From NCBI RefSeq assembly GCF_042453785.1, contig NC_091677.1, positions 8,093,501-8,157,500 of the forward strand: a stretch of 64,000 nt of DNA. Reading direction: 5' to 3'. Numbering within the stretch: position 1 is the first letter of the stretch; every line of letters begins with the position of its first letter. The translations under genes were made by a program, and so were the position numbers. Shown here in pieces: positions 12,510 through 26,200 of this stretch. Origin of the DNA: Malus domestica (Eukaryota; Streptophyta; Magnoliopsida; Rosales; Rosaceae). The notes beneath the pieces are model-generated. The model saw only the letters and a list, made by a program, of their open reading frames with translations, searched no databases and had not been told where the DNA came from.

Positions 12510-14448
12510 CGGAGTATGATTTGTAGTATGGTAGTATGGTTTAACAACTCCATTTCAGCTAACATTGATGTGTTTAATAATGAAAGCACAACTACTAAGA
12601 TTGCACAATCTTCGGTTTTCTTTTTGGGTAATATTCCATTATTATTTAATTATTTTGCAGGAGTGTGGAAACTTCTCGAACTAAAGACCTTAGTGAGTGT
12701 AGGGGTATGAATAATTTCTAATCGTTAATGCATATGAACTCTATGGTTGAACTCACATGCATTTAGTTAGAAATCAATCATACGTGAGTGAGTGACTAAT
12801 ATAAGCATTTCTATTATGAAAACGGAAGTTCCTTTACAATTCTAAAATGTGTATGACACTAGCAAATGATTTATTTTTAAATTTTATGGTATGCTAGAAA
12901 ATGTGAAAAAAAAAATCAACAATTAGGGTAAGAGATGACGGAATAAAAGAATTTTGGTTTGAATCTTTGTGCGCATTTCCAATCAGATCAGGGAGAAATA
13001 CCACGTTAAACAATGACTCTAAAAACTTATGATACTAGAAAATATATTAACTTGTATCATTCCTCACACAAACTCAACCAAATCGAAATACCATGTTAGA
13101 CAAGACAAATAATAATGACTCTGAAAGCTAGCTGAAGTTGCTAAAAAAATGTCAACAATGTATATCAAACTTGCACCCTCCATCGCACGCATACCACATA
13201 TTACATACAAATAGGTGACCTGTATATGATGTGTATGAAGCCGACAAATTAAATCAAACTAACAATTAGCATCTTGGAATTTTGTGAGCCTTTATGAGGT
13301 ATAGTCCAATTTTGCTTGATTATTGACTTAGGTCCAATGGCTCATTGTACACATCAGCTTATTTTTATTCTCCTGCCAAATTTATCCCTAAAATGACTAA
13401 TTAAGTAATTAATATACTATTAATTTTTTTTTATTTATGATGATTTTTAATCCTTATTCATAGGATTATCTTATGCTTAATGATCGGATTAAGTATAGGA
13501 ATTTAAATCTCTTTAATATTCTTTCATCCTCCAAAACGTTTCCTATTCTTCCTTCTCTTTCTCCCTCACGATGTCTCCTTCTCATCCCTCACGATATCTT
13601 CTTTTTTTTCCCTCCTCCCTGCTCCCAAGCATAGATGATCAAAGATGTCCAACCTCAAATTTCTATAGTTGGTTTGATTTGTAGAATTTAGCCAATCTTG
13701 TATGCTTTGATTTTTTATTTTTTCATATTTCTCTGTTTTTTATTTTTTATTTTTTGTCTATTCTAAAACTCTTTCTTTCCTCTTTGTGTTTTACTCCCTC
13801 AACGCCATCTTTTTATTCATCATTTTCTATGGATCTTCTTGGTATATATATCAAAATTTTTTTCTAATCTACCTCTGTGTGTTTTAAACTACCTGTATCA
13901 TGGATAAATTGTATTATCTACCTATCACACATTATTGATAATCTATCTCAAGTTAATTGTGTTTGTCTACATGTATCATAGGTTATCTTGTTCTGTCTAC
14001 CTTATACCATGGATTAATAGTGCGCACACACACATTATTTCTTGATATTCTAATTCAAATTAAAAGTATTTATCTACCTATACCATAGGTTTTTGTTCAT
14101 TGCTTATATCACAGGGTTTTGTTCATAGTCTACCTATATCACATGTTTTTGTTCATAGGTTTTTTATATATCATTCATTTCAACTTAAGTCGTGGGTTTA
14201 TAGTCATACCCATGAACTTACTTTTAAATTTTTTCCTTAAATAGTGGCTAGATTGAGGAATTCGAAGATTCAAATTTGAGTAAATAATGCATAAATTAGG
14301 AAATTTAAATATATATTTATTTTTACTATAAAGGGAAAAACGGGAATAAGATGAGATCAATTAGACCTAAACTGGTAAGAACATTTAACTGGACTCAATC
14401 AAAAGTAGCTGATTTTTTTGGACTTGGATATAAATGCCCTAAAAAAAA
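12510..14448. other. AT-rich intergenic, no gene recognised
   Basis: No supported exon is present. Loose phrases such as CTACCTATATCACA recur between about 13870 and 14150 at irregular spacing. Weak inverted similarity between ~13300 and ~14390 (GTCCAA ... TTGGAC) hints at an old TIR element but is not enough to call. Confidence 0.35.
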
Positions 14449-14604
14449 GGGAACTTTAACGAAAAGCACCCGGTACTGTTCACTTTAACGAAAAACCACA
14501 TTTTTACACTAAAAAGTCAATCTTGGTACTATTCACTTTACCCTTTATTTTGTCCTTATCATTAAAACTTAAAGTTTTCAAGCCTTTTTCATTAGTTTTC
14601 CTTA
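14449..14604 (+). mobile_element. ~155 bp MITE family, copy A
   Basis: The copy starts GGGAACTTTAACGAAAAGCA and ends ATTAGTTTTCCTT. Its interior has CACTTTAACGAAAAACCACA and ACTAAAAAGTCAATC. The ends are imperfect inverted repeats of each other. Four further copies occur in the window. Confidence 0.7.
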
Positions 14605-15104
14605 AAAATAATGCTATAGCTTCCTTTGCAAATTGGCAAAAATGGCAGAAAGTATAATTTTCATGGTACAGAAATACCCCTTGGCTTCATGAGAAAGACT
14701 TGTGTAGTTCTGTTGGCTTGGATAAATGGGATGCACCTGCAACTGCACCAACCAGTCTCGTGCAATGGCGGTTGCTTAGAGTAGGAGAGAATATGAACTG
14801 CATGAAGTGGTGGTGCAGTAAAGCGACAGGGCATCCTTTTCCAAGCAAACATATCCCCCAACCGATCTCAACATCGCACCTTATTTTCTTTCTCTTTTCT
14901 TTCTTAATTTTGCAATTTTTTATACATGATTAGTTCATTTATTTGTTAGACAAAAGCTATAACTGTGGGGATGAATTGAATATAAAATTATTCATTAAAA
15001 ATGATCACTCTAATGTATGATTTTATACCACACTTACAATTGTATGAATAATATGAAAATTATTAGAACTTTACCTAAAGAGTAGAAACAAATCAAATTA
15101 AGTG

Positions 15105-15235
15105 TAAAAAAAAATTCCATAACAATCTTAGGTTCGATTCTCGTCAAAGGCGAATTTGAACCACATTATTGTTAGTCTATTGTGAAGCTTAGTCCACTCC
15201 CCCACCTCTTTAATATAGATAATATCATTGTTTAA
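15105..15235 (+). mobile_element. SINE-like repeat, copy 2 (5' part diverged)
   Basis: It carries TTAGGTTCGATTCTCGTCAA, which is a good tRNA B-box match, then ATTTGAACCACATTATTGTT and ATATAGATAATATCATT. It is collinear with the copies at 11911 and 39369. Confidence 0.6.
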
Positions 15236-15239
15236 GTAA

Positions 15240-17020
15240 AAAATTCAAACAATAGTACATGTTTTCTAGACAATACAATATGCATGTTGCTTGCACCTTT
15301 TCTCTAATATGATATATAACTTTGGTTGCAATTGCCAATGGAAAGATCTTAAAAGAGTGATTGGCTTTGCATGTTTCGTGTTTCGAAACACTTTTTATTG
15401 TCCCTTGATAATGTTTGTGCATGAATAATTGGTCCATATTGTAAATAACTTAATATCTTAACAACATGGCTGCTCCGATGGGAGGCATGACGGCTTGAGT
15501 TCACAAGGTTGTCTTCTACTCTCTTCAAACAAAAGTGTTCTAGCAAGAAGTAGGGTTTGCTTAGAATGAAACTTTTTTTTAGAGCAGGGACATCCTTAAT
15601 ACGGTAAGTAGGGTTCCTCTAAAACCGCATATTATAGTTAACCGAGAGATACACAAAATCACCATTTAACATAAATATTGTTCCACCATGTACAATATGT
15701 CTTACTTAATTAGGAAACCAAATAGTCAACTAATGTATCTCCGTTCTATGATTCTTGTCAATCAATATAAATCACTATCAAAGTCAAATGAATTAAAGAT
15801 CAAGTTACCCGACTTTCAATTAATTCGATTATCATAATAATTGACAACTCAAGATGAATCTTACACATATGCACTTACTGTTACACTAGCATCACCATTT
15901 TTTCTCTCTTAAATACTTCCAAACAGAAAATGATAAAGAAAAAAAAACTGGATCCCCCAAAAAGTGATCAACAACTCACCATTTTCTATTGGAACGCATT
16001 CATCACACTTTTAAAATAGTTGAAAAATAATTCAAGCAATAAAATTACGTTTCGTTGAAGGAAATGTTACACTCATAAAACATACTTATTAAGAAACTAA
16101 TTTTACAGCTGATTATTTGATTAAGTTTGGTTATAATCATGAATTAGACGATCACAATTGCGAATCTGTTGATGGCGGACTACTTTAGAAAATAAAAAAG
16201 TTCTGCAAGTTCAAATTAGTGCATTCTTGTTATGTTTGGATTTTGCTCCTAATTAATTGTTCACCCAATGAAAAGAATGTTTAACTTTAACTTCAATTCA
16301 AGATGTCATAATTGTTATAAACAAAAATAAAAAATTGGTTCTTTTGTCCTTTCTTAAAGAGAAAAATAAAACTTCACTGTAAGAGTAGGGATGGCTTATT
16401 AGCATGATTGATTCACTGTTTATGGAAGTAGTACTTGAGTATTTTTCAAACTTCAAGTTTAACTAAGCTAAATTTATTAAGTTTTAATCATACGTTTTGG
16501 GTTCGAAATTTCTCTATTTCGAATTATCGTAACACTTTCAAACTCTTCTCTTTCATTATAAAAAAGAAAAAAACTAAACTTATTAAGTTTTGAGTTCTAA
16601 TGAGCTTATTATTTGGTCCAAACCGACCAATAGCGAAACTGCCAACTAAACTGAATCTTAACTCTGAGTTTCCAGTAATAAAAAAAATCAATTGGGTTTT
16701 GTTCAGATATAATTTGAGGGTTAATCCAAGAACCATTATACCAACACATTAACCAAATTGAAACCCAGCTAATTAATTTGCTCTCCTGAAAGAAGCAGAT
16801 AGGATGTCCAGCCCTCTGTAACGTGGAAATACTCAATAATAACACGTGACACGTGGCCCTAGTCCCATGCAGACTTTTGCAGTTTCCCCGTGAGTTGGAG
16901 CACCACATGTCACATAATTAATGGACAACGTTAAGATCCTATTAATCATATCGCGCCACGTAACAGATGTTTAGATCTGATAGCGTATACTTGCTACTTT
17001 TTCAGCCTAATCTTCATTTG
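15240..17020. other. Intergenic, no gene recognised
   Basis: No exon chain or complete repeat is seen, apart from the two G-box motifs at 16843-16855. Confidence 0.35.
16843..16855. promoter_or_regulatory. Two adjacent G-box motifs
   Basis: CACGTG occurs at 16843-16848 and again at 16850-16855, within ACACGTGACACGTGGC. Such pairs bind bZIP or bHLH factors and resemble ABA-response elements. The nearest downstream gene start is 2.9 kb away, so a regulatory role is only possible. Confidence 0.3.
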
Positions 17021-17021
17021 A

Positions 17022-17205
17022 AAGCGCTTTCAAATTTACTAAAATTGTTTTTGATAAGAGTGTTTTTGGATCAAATTTTCAATAAAAATGTAAATGAAAC
17101 ATACAAAAACATAACTAGTTTTTCAGGCAAGAAACACTTCAAGTAATTTTGATACCCAAAAACACTTTAAGCTATTTTAAAAACACTGTTAAACGAGTCC
17201 TAACT
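17022..17205. mobile_element. Degenerate MITE related to 5081-5270
   Basis: The right end, read inverted, gives GGACTCGTTT and GTGTTTTTAAAATAGC, close to the TIR of the element at 5081. The left end is more diverged (CATTTGAAAGCGCTTT). Confidence 0.35.
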
Positions 17206-17333
17206 TGTTGCCTTTGGCTTCTCTTTTTGTGTAGAAACTAGGTTCTTATCATCAGCTTAAGAGATTCTCATAATTTTTAAGTGCTTCTTTCCCCCTATTA
17301 TTTTATTGTTTTCATATGATGATTATAAAATAA

Positions 17334-17489
17334 AAGGAAAAGTAATGAAAATGGTTTGAAAAGTTTGAGTTTTAACGATAAAGACAAAATAAAAGGTAAA
17401 ATGAATAGTAACATGATTGACTTTTTAGTGTAAAAATATGATTTTTTGTTAAAGTGAACAGTACCGACAACTTTTCGTTAAAGTTCTCT
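17334..17489 (-). mobile_element. ~155 bp MITE family, copy C (inverted)
   Basis: This is the reverse complement of copy A. It starts AAGGAAAAGTAATGAAAATG and ends CTTTTCGTTAAAGTTCTC, with GATTGACTTTTTAGTG inside. Confidence 0.7.
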
Positions 17490-17909
17490 AAAATAAAAGC
17501 CCTCACAAATCTCAATTCATGATTCATGAACCACAATTATAGCTAAATTTTTGTTGTTCTTTTTCAAATGTCCCTCCAAATTCAAATTCTTCGATTTGAA
17601 AGTCTTTCCTCTTTTCTTTGTCCTCTCTTTACCAATAAATTTTAAATATTTTTCTGTTAATTAAATATGAGAATTAAGAAATGCTTGTGATTTACAATGT
17701 GCTTAATCGGAATGGTATGATAACTTTTTAGTTTTATTAGGTTCAATCCTAATCATATAGTTCAATAATACTAGAAATATCAGCTTATTCTTATTATACT
17801 AAATTTTGTTTATTTTTGTTAGTCTAGCATGAATTAGTCGTTAGCTTAATTAGGCGTGTAATAAGTTGAAACTACAAGAAAAAATGACTATGGAGACTAA
17901 TTTTTTTTT

Positions 17910-18060
17910 GGGAACTTTAACGAAAAGCACCCGATACTGTTCACTTTAACGAAAAACCACATTTTTACACTAAAAAGTCAATCATGGTACTATTCACTTT
18001 ACCCTTTATTTTGTCCTTATCATTAAAACTCAAAGTTTTCAAGCCATTTTCATTAGTTTT
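17910..18060 (+). mobile_element. ~155 bp MITE family, copy B
   Basis: It starts GGGAACTTTAACGAAAAGCA and ends TTTTCATTAGTTTT. It lies about 420 bp from copy C in the opposite orientation, so the two copies could pair in a transcript. Confidence 0.7.
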
Positions 18061-18173
18061 TTTTTTTCTCTCGGCCAAACTGTTGTTACGTCGGCTAATC
18101 TTTCCCCGATGAAATAATTTCGTGCGAAACTCGATCCAACAATATCCAATTTCAAAAAATTATGAGTTTAGAA

Positions 18174-18174
18174 T

Positions 18175-18212
<38 letters not shown>
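18174..18212. repeat. (TA)n microsatellite
   Basis: About 19 AT units. Confidence 0.9.
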
Positions 18213-18215
<3 letters not shown>

Positions 18216-19540
18216 ATAGGCCACCATTATTTACAATTGTGTGGATTAATTAAGAGTAATTATTTACTAAACCTAAATTATGGTCCTTCCTTAAAGCCAA
18301 TTTCAAAACATATTTAGTATAACACATTTAATCATGCCCTTTCCTTAAAAAAACGCAAATAACATTAGATGCAATGGTTTTAACCTTTTAGTTGAATTTC
18401 ATGAGGTAAAAGTTCTTCTTGTGATATTAGAAAGTCATGATAAAACCCTAAACGGCAATAATTTGTGTAACAAACTCTCCAAACTTGTCGAATGCATTAC
18501 TAACATTATCATATATTGTGCATTATTAGTTGTTCAAACATAGTAATTAACGATTTATGAGCACCACAAGTGGGGGTTTAAAATTACTTAATTTAGGCCT
18601 TCGTAATGATCCTATGTGCATTATTAAACTCAACCAACATTATTATGTGGTCAAAAATGGATGGAAGAATACTTGCATTTTAGGAAAGGTCAACGTGCTA
18701 TTGCGAGTTGCAAGTCTTTAGGAAAGAAAATGGATTCCAATGATCACCCAATTTCTTTATGTATTTGTCTACTTGATTGTTTAATGGGTAATGTCCATGG
18801 TCAACTCTACTAAGGATCACTTGGTAGATGCTTGTAACACTATAATTCTTGAATTATGCTACAAAAAGTCGTCCACACATGTATGTGTGTGGGCTGTACA
18901 TTAGTTAAGAGTCAATCATGCACTTGTCAACGTTAATAACAACATTACTCTAAATTATGTAAAGTATATAGTTATCCATCTATGCTTCGAACACTGCACC
19001 CAAATGGTGTAGCAAGACTTAAGTGAGACAAGAAAATCAAATCTAAGACCTGAAATGCAAAAGTGAATACTCTTAACTACTTGAACTATGAATATCTCGT
19101 AGATTAATAATATGTCCATAAAAACATCATTCATTACTTGGCTACGATTGCATATCTTTATAAAGCTTATGGAAAAAGACTCTCAATCTACTTCAAAAGA
19201 AACCTTCATACGCATCTCACAATGTGAAGTGTGAACCATAAACCACATTTTCTCCATGTGGCTGCGAGTGAAGAGAACATGTCGACTGTCTGCATGGTCC
19301 TACTCCCACCCAATATATATGTGCTGTAGGAAGAAGAAAGTGAACTAAAAAATATTGGGAGAGAGAGAAGAAAAAAAAAAATGTTCAAGGGCAATAATGT
19401 GATTTCAGGACCTGTTACTCAGGTCATTTAGCAAGGAAGAAGTTGGGAGGTACCGTTTGGTAATTTAGTCTTTAAGTTCAACAGCAGTTAGTGAGTCATC
19501 TCTCACTACCGTTCAACGTCCCGTGCCTGCAAAGTAGAGT
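18213..19540. other. Upstream region of the galactosyltransferase gene
   Basis: AT-rich sequence with no exon or known repeat recognised. It probably contains the distal promoter of the gene at 19770. Confidence 0.35.
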
Positions 19541-19543
19541 TTC

Positions 19544-19700
19544 TAGAGAGAGAGAGAGAGAAGAGAGAGGAGGGCAAAGGGATTAAGAAAGGAACAAAAC
19601 AAATGACAAGTTAAAAAAAAGCACTCTGTTCTGTTCTGATTCTCTCGCACTTTCAAAACAGTGCTGTTTCGTCTTCTTCTTCTTCTTCTTCTTCTTCCAC
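19544..19700 (+). repeat. GA and CTT microsatellites in the 5' leader
   Basis: A GA run at about 19544-19570 and a (TTC)n run at about 19671-19697 lie 70-225 bases upstream of the galactosyltransferase ATG. GA/CT-rich tracts are common in plant core promoters and 5' UTRs. Confidence 0.75.
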
Positions 19701-19769
19701 ATTCTTTCATGGGTTTTGCTTCAAAAAGCTGATTGTTTTGGAAGCAGAAGAGAATTGGGGGAGAAGAAG

Positions 19770-22700
19770 ATGTCTTGGAAAAGCAGAGGAGACCCATCTG
19801 CTTCTAGAAGTTTTATTTCTCAGAAATGGACCCTTTTTCTTTGTTTAAGCTGCTTCTGTGCTGGAATGTTCTTCACCAATAGGTACTATTGCTTTTGAAC
19901 AATTTTAATATGTTACCATCACTTTTTTCGAATTGTTCAAAATTATCTGCTTCTGGGTTTTGAACCAATCGGTTATTTATACTTGCTTCTGTAATGGGTT
20001 CGAGCCAGTTTCCTAAAATGGCTACTCAATTGGAAAGTGTTTATTTATTAACTTTCTATTTTTAGATCTATGAACACTGGTCGTTATTGGTTTTGATGTT
20101 GGATATGAATATTGTTAAATTTGTGATCTTTTTTGTTCTAATTAGCTGGATGATTCTGAATTTTCAATCTTTTTTATGGTTAATTATTTTCTGAGTTTGA
20201 TTAAACATGCATGAATTTCTCAGGAGATATTTCGGTTTAGTTTAAGGATGAAAATTTGGTTGTTGTGATGTCATGAGATTTTGATGAAAATTTATGTGCT
20301 GGTTGCAGAATGTGGACTATTCCAGAAAGTAAGGGTATCACAAGGAGAACAGCTATGGAAGAAGAAACATTAAACTTAGTTTCCGAGGGTTGCAATCCGA
20401 AATCTGTAATGTCTTCCCTCTTAACTTAATTTTGTATCATCCCGAGATTCGTTATTGGCTAATGTATTAAAATTTGTATATCATGTTCCTCATCTGAAGT
20501 TTTCTTCTATGTTTATCTGATTTGGTGCTTTTAGTTGAATCAGAAGGAGGTACAGCGCGAAAATAAGGACATCTTCGGGGAGGTTTATAAGACTCATAAT
20601 GCTATACAGTATGTTACTGCTCTCTCGTACAAGAACATAATGTTTCACGATTTTGGTTAATTAACTTAATTTCTAAGTTTTCGATTGTGTGCTGAAATAG
20701 GACATTAGATAAGACTATTTCAAATTTAGAGATGGAATTAGCTGCAGCAAGGGCAACACAGGAGTCAATACGTAGTGGCTCTCCATTATCAGGAGACTCA
20801 AAGACTGATTCAACCGGGAAGAGAAGGTATCTGATGGTTGTTGGAATTAATACTGCTTTTAGCAGCCGGAAAAGAAGAGATTCAGTTCGTGCTACGTGGA
20901 TGCCACAAGGTACATAAATGGATTCCCTAATTCCTTCATTGTTGTTTTCTATTGGATTTGTTTACATCTGTTATCTGATTACTTTTGCTTATGCAAAACA
21001 TGAATTATAGGCGAGAAACGAAAGAGGCTGGAGGAAGAGAAGGGTATCATCATTCGCTTTGTCATTGGTCATAGGTGACTGTTTAATCTTTGTTCTTGCT
21101 AGTTAATGTTAAATAGGAGGGTTCCTATGCATTCTTTGCATGCGACATATTACCTTTTGTGGTCTGCTAGAATAGAATTCATCGCAGATGTAGTTTAAGT
21201 CATTGATCTGCTAGGCTGCAGTCTGTCGAATACTTATGCCTGAATGCATTGGTTCCCATTCAGTTATAGCTGATGGAAGCCAAGACTATACTTCTGCCGT
21301 TTACAATATATCACAACTCCGTGTTATTGAACACCCTTATTTCATAAAAAGCATGAATGCTGTAGTGTTGGTAATTGAAAGGTATCCATGTAATCACAAA
21401 ACAAAATTTTCTTTGAGTCTAAAAATCAGTGTTTGTCGGTTGTACTTGTACATGTATGAAGTAGCAGTACGTTCTCTATTTCTTTCAAGCCTCCATAATC
21501 TAGATGCCTTACTAGGTTCAACTTAAAATTCCTATGTCTTGGGATTATTGGGATTAATTGAATTTACGAGTTTTTACCGTTCCTTGTCTAGTGCCACGTC
21601 AGGAGGTATTCTAGATAGAGCTGTTGAAGCAGAGGGCAGAAAGCATGGAGATATCCTGAGGCTGGTAATGTCCATTAGTTGTTCTTCTGTTGTTATTGCG
21701 CTCTTCGTTCCACATGTATGCTTGCAGATCACTTGAGTCTTGAACATAACATGTTCATCTCTATGCCTCTTTCACAGGACCATGTTGAAGGGTACCTCGA
21801 ATTGTCGGCCAAGACAAAGATATATTTTGCTACTGCTGTTGCTACGTGGGATGCAGATTTTTATGTCAAAGTTGATGATGATGTCCACGTAAATATTGGT
21901 AATTTAAAACTTCTTTTACAATGATAAGCATTTTTCGTATGATACCATTGTCCACGATGACATAAAAAGTGAAAGAACTAGGTTTCTTTTCCATTTGAGA
22001 AACATATGGATACATACCAAATTGGTAGTCTCTTTCACACTACTTAGGTTCTTCACCCTTTGTGAAAACTCTTTATGTCATTTTAAGCTTGCAAGATCTT
22101 ACTGGATGGCCAACTTGGGTGTACCTAGACTTGGTAGAGCAATTTATTCATCTCACTGTGCCCATCTGTTTTCAATTTTCTGCAGCGACACTAGGAGAAA
22201 CACTAGTCAGACACCGAAAGAAACAGCACCTCTACATTGGATGCATGAAATCTGGTCCTGTTCTAGCACAGAAGTAAGCCAGTGCTTATAATTGTTTTTT
22301 AATTTATCTTTTCCTTTTGTGCTTAGATGATTTTTTAGAAAGTAACTGACTTTGTGTTCTTGACTATTTGATCGTACAGGGGAGTGAGATATCATGAACC
22401 CGAGTATTGGAAATTTGGTGAACCAGGAAACAAGTACTTCCGTCATGCTACCGGACAGCTGTATGCTATATCAAAAGATTTGGCTACGTATATATCAATA
22501 AACCAGTAAGTTTCAAACTTTAAGGATGGATATTGAAATACATGTTCTGTTTAAAACATTATTTTCTATTATTGCACTTATGATGCTCATTTGTATGCAT
22601 TTGTCAGGCATGTCCTACACAAGTACGCTAACGAGGATGTCTCACTGGGAGCTTGGTTTATTGGACTCGATGTGCAGCATATTGATGACCGGAGACTATG

Positions 22701-23003
22701 TTGCGGCACCCCACCCGGTAAGTTGTACTCCTCATTCAAAATTATCATGGTACTAATGAACTTTCAAGTTATTTTGAATGTAAAAATAAGAGCACATGCT
22801 TGTTCATATTGTAGAATTATTTAAGTTCTAATGGAGACTTGTTTGCTGCAGATTGTGAGTGGAAGGCTCAGGCTGGCAACATCTGTGTTGCTTCATTTGA
22901 TTGGACCTGCAGTGGGATTTGTAAGTCAGCCGAGAGAATCAAGGAAGTCCACCGCCGGTGTGGGGAAGGCGAAAACGCCTTGTGGAGTGCTACTTTCAAA
23001 TAG
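19770..23003 (+). CDS. Beta-1,3-galactosyltransferase (GT31), 11 exons
   Basis: Exons at 19770-19882, 20309-20405, 20535-20608, 20701-20909, 21011-21074, 21592-21664, 21778-21898, 22186-22273, 22380-22505, 22608-22717 and 22852-23003 join in phase into 408 codons plus a stop. All junctions are GT/AG. The product is a Golgi type II membrane protein: a short N-terminal tail, a signal anchor around residues 20-36 ([15 protein letters not shown]), a stem with a coiled segment, the plant DUF4094-type region, then a GT31 catalytic domain. Visible motifs are [17 protein letters not shown], the metal-binding DDD in [40 protein letters not shown] and [15 protein letters not shown]. The C-terminus is Cys-rich ([19 protein letters not shown]). 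The family adds galactose to arabinogalactan-protein or N-glycan acceptors; which one cannot be told here. It resembles the B3GALT2/3/4 group by its N-terminus. No defect is seen. Confidence 0.92.
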
Positions 23004-23135
23004 GCCGCTCGAACCTCTTCCAACCTCGGGAAGACTTTTCGAGCTGCAGTATAAAGGCGGGTGTGCTAGTCTTTTTTTCTTTGTTCATTTTCCTTCTGTA
23101 CTGAAATATAGAGAATTACAACATCAAAAAATATT

Positions 23136-23138
<3 letters not shown>

Positions 23139-23190
<52 letters not shown>
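23139..23190. repeat. (AG)26 microsatellite in the probable 3' UTR
   Basis: An uninterrupted AG run lies about 136 bases after the galactosyltransferase stop codon. Confidence 0.95.
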
Positions 23191-23192
<2 letters not shown>

Positions 23193-23299
23193 TGCTGTGT
23201 GGATCAACTCCATTTTAATAGAGGATATCGGCCACAATGAAGCAGCTGCTAAATTGAAAATAGAGGGGGCCCCAACCCATACGATTCTTTGAGAGGCTT

Positions 23300-26200
23300 G
23301 AAGAGCCAACCTGTAAGTTACAGTTCTTCTACGGCAACAAATGCAACAATAAATATGCATATCTTTCTGGGAGCTTTTACAGCCTTTCTTGTACAATCTT
23401 GTTTCCCTTGGTATATGAATATGAACATACATATTAATTTGAATTGATGTCTTTCCCAGTTATCTTGTGACTCATCTGACACGATCCGTGTCTCCACCGT
23501 TGTTTTCGGCACGTTCTTGCGTATATTGCCGTGTGAGTTAGAGCACTCATCGCGTGCTTAATGAGTGACATGTAATCAATGCTTACTTACACGGCGGGAA
23601 TAAACACCTATGGTGTCATCCAGGTTTTTCCTCTTGTTTTAAAAAAAAATATTGTGTAGTGTTACGTATTGAAAGAGATGGACAAAAGAACATTACAACG
23701 GTTACACGGCAGAATCTCTCTCAGATTTTCAATAATAACAATGCCCCTTCTGTAATTGTAATTTACATGAAAAAATATCAAACGTCCAAAACAAAAACCA
23801 ACAGGGCACACGAAGGACTAATTAATCCGACACTATCTTTTTTCTTTTCTGCCAAATATGACAGAGAAACTTAAGAAGTAACTGGGCTGAAATGAATCAC
23901 AGAACTTCGTGGTCTATTAATAGAATTTCGTGGTCTATAATCAAAACTGTATTATAAATTATTATGTAAAAATCATCGTTGTAAAAAATTAATTAAAACT
24001 AAGATCGTTAAATCAATTAATTGTAGCAAATAGATAGATTGTTCGTAATACTTTTACTAAATCCATCCATCTGTTTTTATATAGTTTGAAGACTACATGA
24101 TTTTAGTTTTAATTAATTTTGTAAAAATGATCTTTACAAATTTTTTTATAATATGAGTAATTTTGATTATAAGTACGAAATTTTATGAATATGTCACGAT
24201 GTATTTTAGAGAGAAGTTCCCTTCAATCCTTAAGAGCCAAGTCTTTCTCTTTAACTTGGAAGTTGCCACACATAAGAAACTTGAAGTGTTGCTTTCATGC
24301 CTATTTCAGATGCTGAAATCGATGGTTCGAATTTGCTTTCTATAAAGACACAAGATCGATCTTTCTTATCTTACTTTTCACAAGCATGTATTTGGATGCT
24401 AACTAGAAAAAGACACAAATTTGAAAACGACTTCATTTGCATTAGTATTAGAATTAGCAATTACCTTTGCTAGGATTTTACAATAGGGATTTTCTAGTAT
24501 GGACATAAAATGGGATCCATGACTGTTACGCTATGGTTGAATTATGGAAATAAACTTGAAATTTAGATAAAAGTCAGAATTTATAAATTGACATGCATTA
24601 ATTCTGTTGTCTGGATTCATAATAAAAATTTAGAATTTTTCGTGTGAAAAAAAAATTGGAATTTGTGACCTCCAATTCTTAAGTTTAAATTTCATATAAA
24701 TATGCGTCATTTTCTATCTTCTATAAGTGGGAGCTTAAAAATTAAAAAATTAAAAAAAAAGACTCAACCATGAGTAGCTACATACCACTTCTTGTCACTA
24801 CCACCACCACCGCCACCACCCACCATTATCATCACCATCATAGATGCCCCACCACCTCCACCCACGTCATCACTGACGCCGCCATCACCCACCATCATCG
24901 TCGCTGTCGTCATCCCCAATACTAGCACATTTCATAACTACTATCTTTTATTTATATATTAATGACTCTTTACATACATATGATTATGTATTCTAATTTC
25001 ATTGTTCTTTTAAGTTGTTTTTTAAAATTCATTCTTATTAAAGGGAGGAGGAAGGTTTGAATATATTTACAATAATTTAGGGGGAGTGAGAGTTTTAAAC
25101 ACGGGATGCATGGATGAAACCAACACCCTATCAACTGGAATATTGGACAACATTTTCTTTTTGGTCAACCAAATAAGAAAATTCACAAATTTTAGAAAAT
25201 AAAATTACGTCATTTCTATTTTTTGACGTTTTTGAATTTTTTAATAATTTTAAATTTCATCATCCAAACACAATATTAGATTCTTGGTTGTCAAATCTTT
25301 GATTGGACATTCATTTCTTCAGGTGCACACCATACATTGGAGCACAGTAAAAGACAAAAAAGTACAATTATTTTCTCCATTAGAAACTACTTAGGAACAT
25401 TGTCAAAATTACAGTTGGTGTTTTATGAGGACAATTTAACCCAAAAGTTAAAAAAACACACAGAAAACTTTACTACAACAGGACAAAACAGCTATGCCTT
25501 TAATTTACTGCCACACCAAGAATCACCTTTGGCAATATGCATTTTCTTGCTATATGCATAACAATGTCGAATCATCCTTGGTTTATTTTACTGTAGAATA
25601 ATCTTTGTCTTTATAACAAAAATGGCATGATGTACACAAACTGGTAAAATGTAGCATCTACAAGTGGCACACAAGATTTCAATTAACCAAACTATGAACA
25701 TACAAAGCCAATCCAAGACGTCGGTTTTGAAGTAGCTTTCTCATCCACATTAACTTATGAAGAAAATGGCAACTCATCCAAAATACAATTGACTTCTTTT
25801 GGTTAAAGACTTGTGAGAAACTCAACAAATTTTGCCGACATACAATAAAATGGTCAAGCATTTGTTCTAATCCCAGCATTTTGAATTCTGAGAGTTAATG
25901 TAGGCCAGTAAATCAGCAAGAGAATTGTTGTTGACACTCTAAAAACATCATTCTGTATTGTAATTTTGTAAGAACATACAAAATAGTGCAAAATTACATT
26001 TTAGAGTGCTATTAACAACTCCCTTCCTCAAATGTGGAGCAAATCTTGTAGAATGTGAGTAGTAGGTCAATCAACGTAATACAACTCGACCGATCACTCA
26101 CATCTCACAACTATATCAACATTTCCCCTGCATTGGGGAATGTCTAGAGAAAGTAGATATTGAATTATAACAAGCTAAGAACTTAGAGAAACTTTCACTA

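Noticed and set aside
14661-14933. Overlapping frames of 66-77 codons on both strands
   Set aside because: Neither shows domain features or splice partners.
17871-17909. ACTACAAGAAAAAATGACTA resembling a CACTA end
   Set aside because: The first C is missing, no partner end or target duplication was found, and a MITE follows at once.
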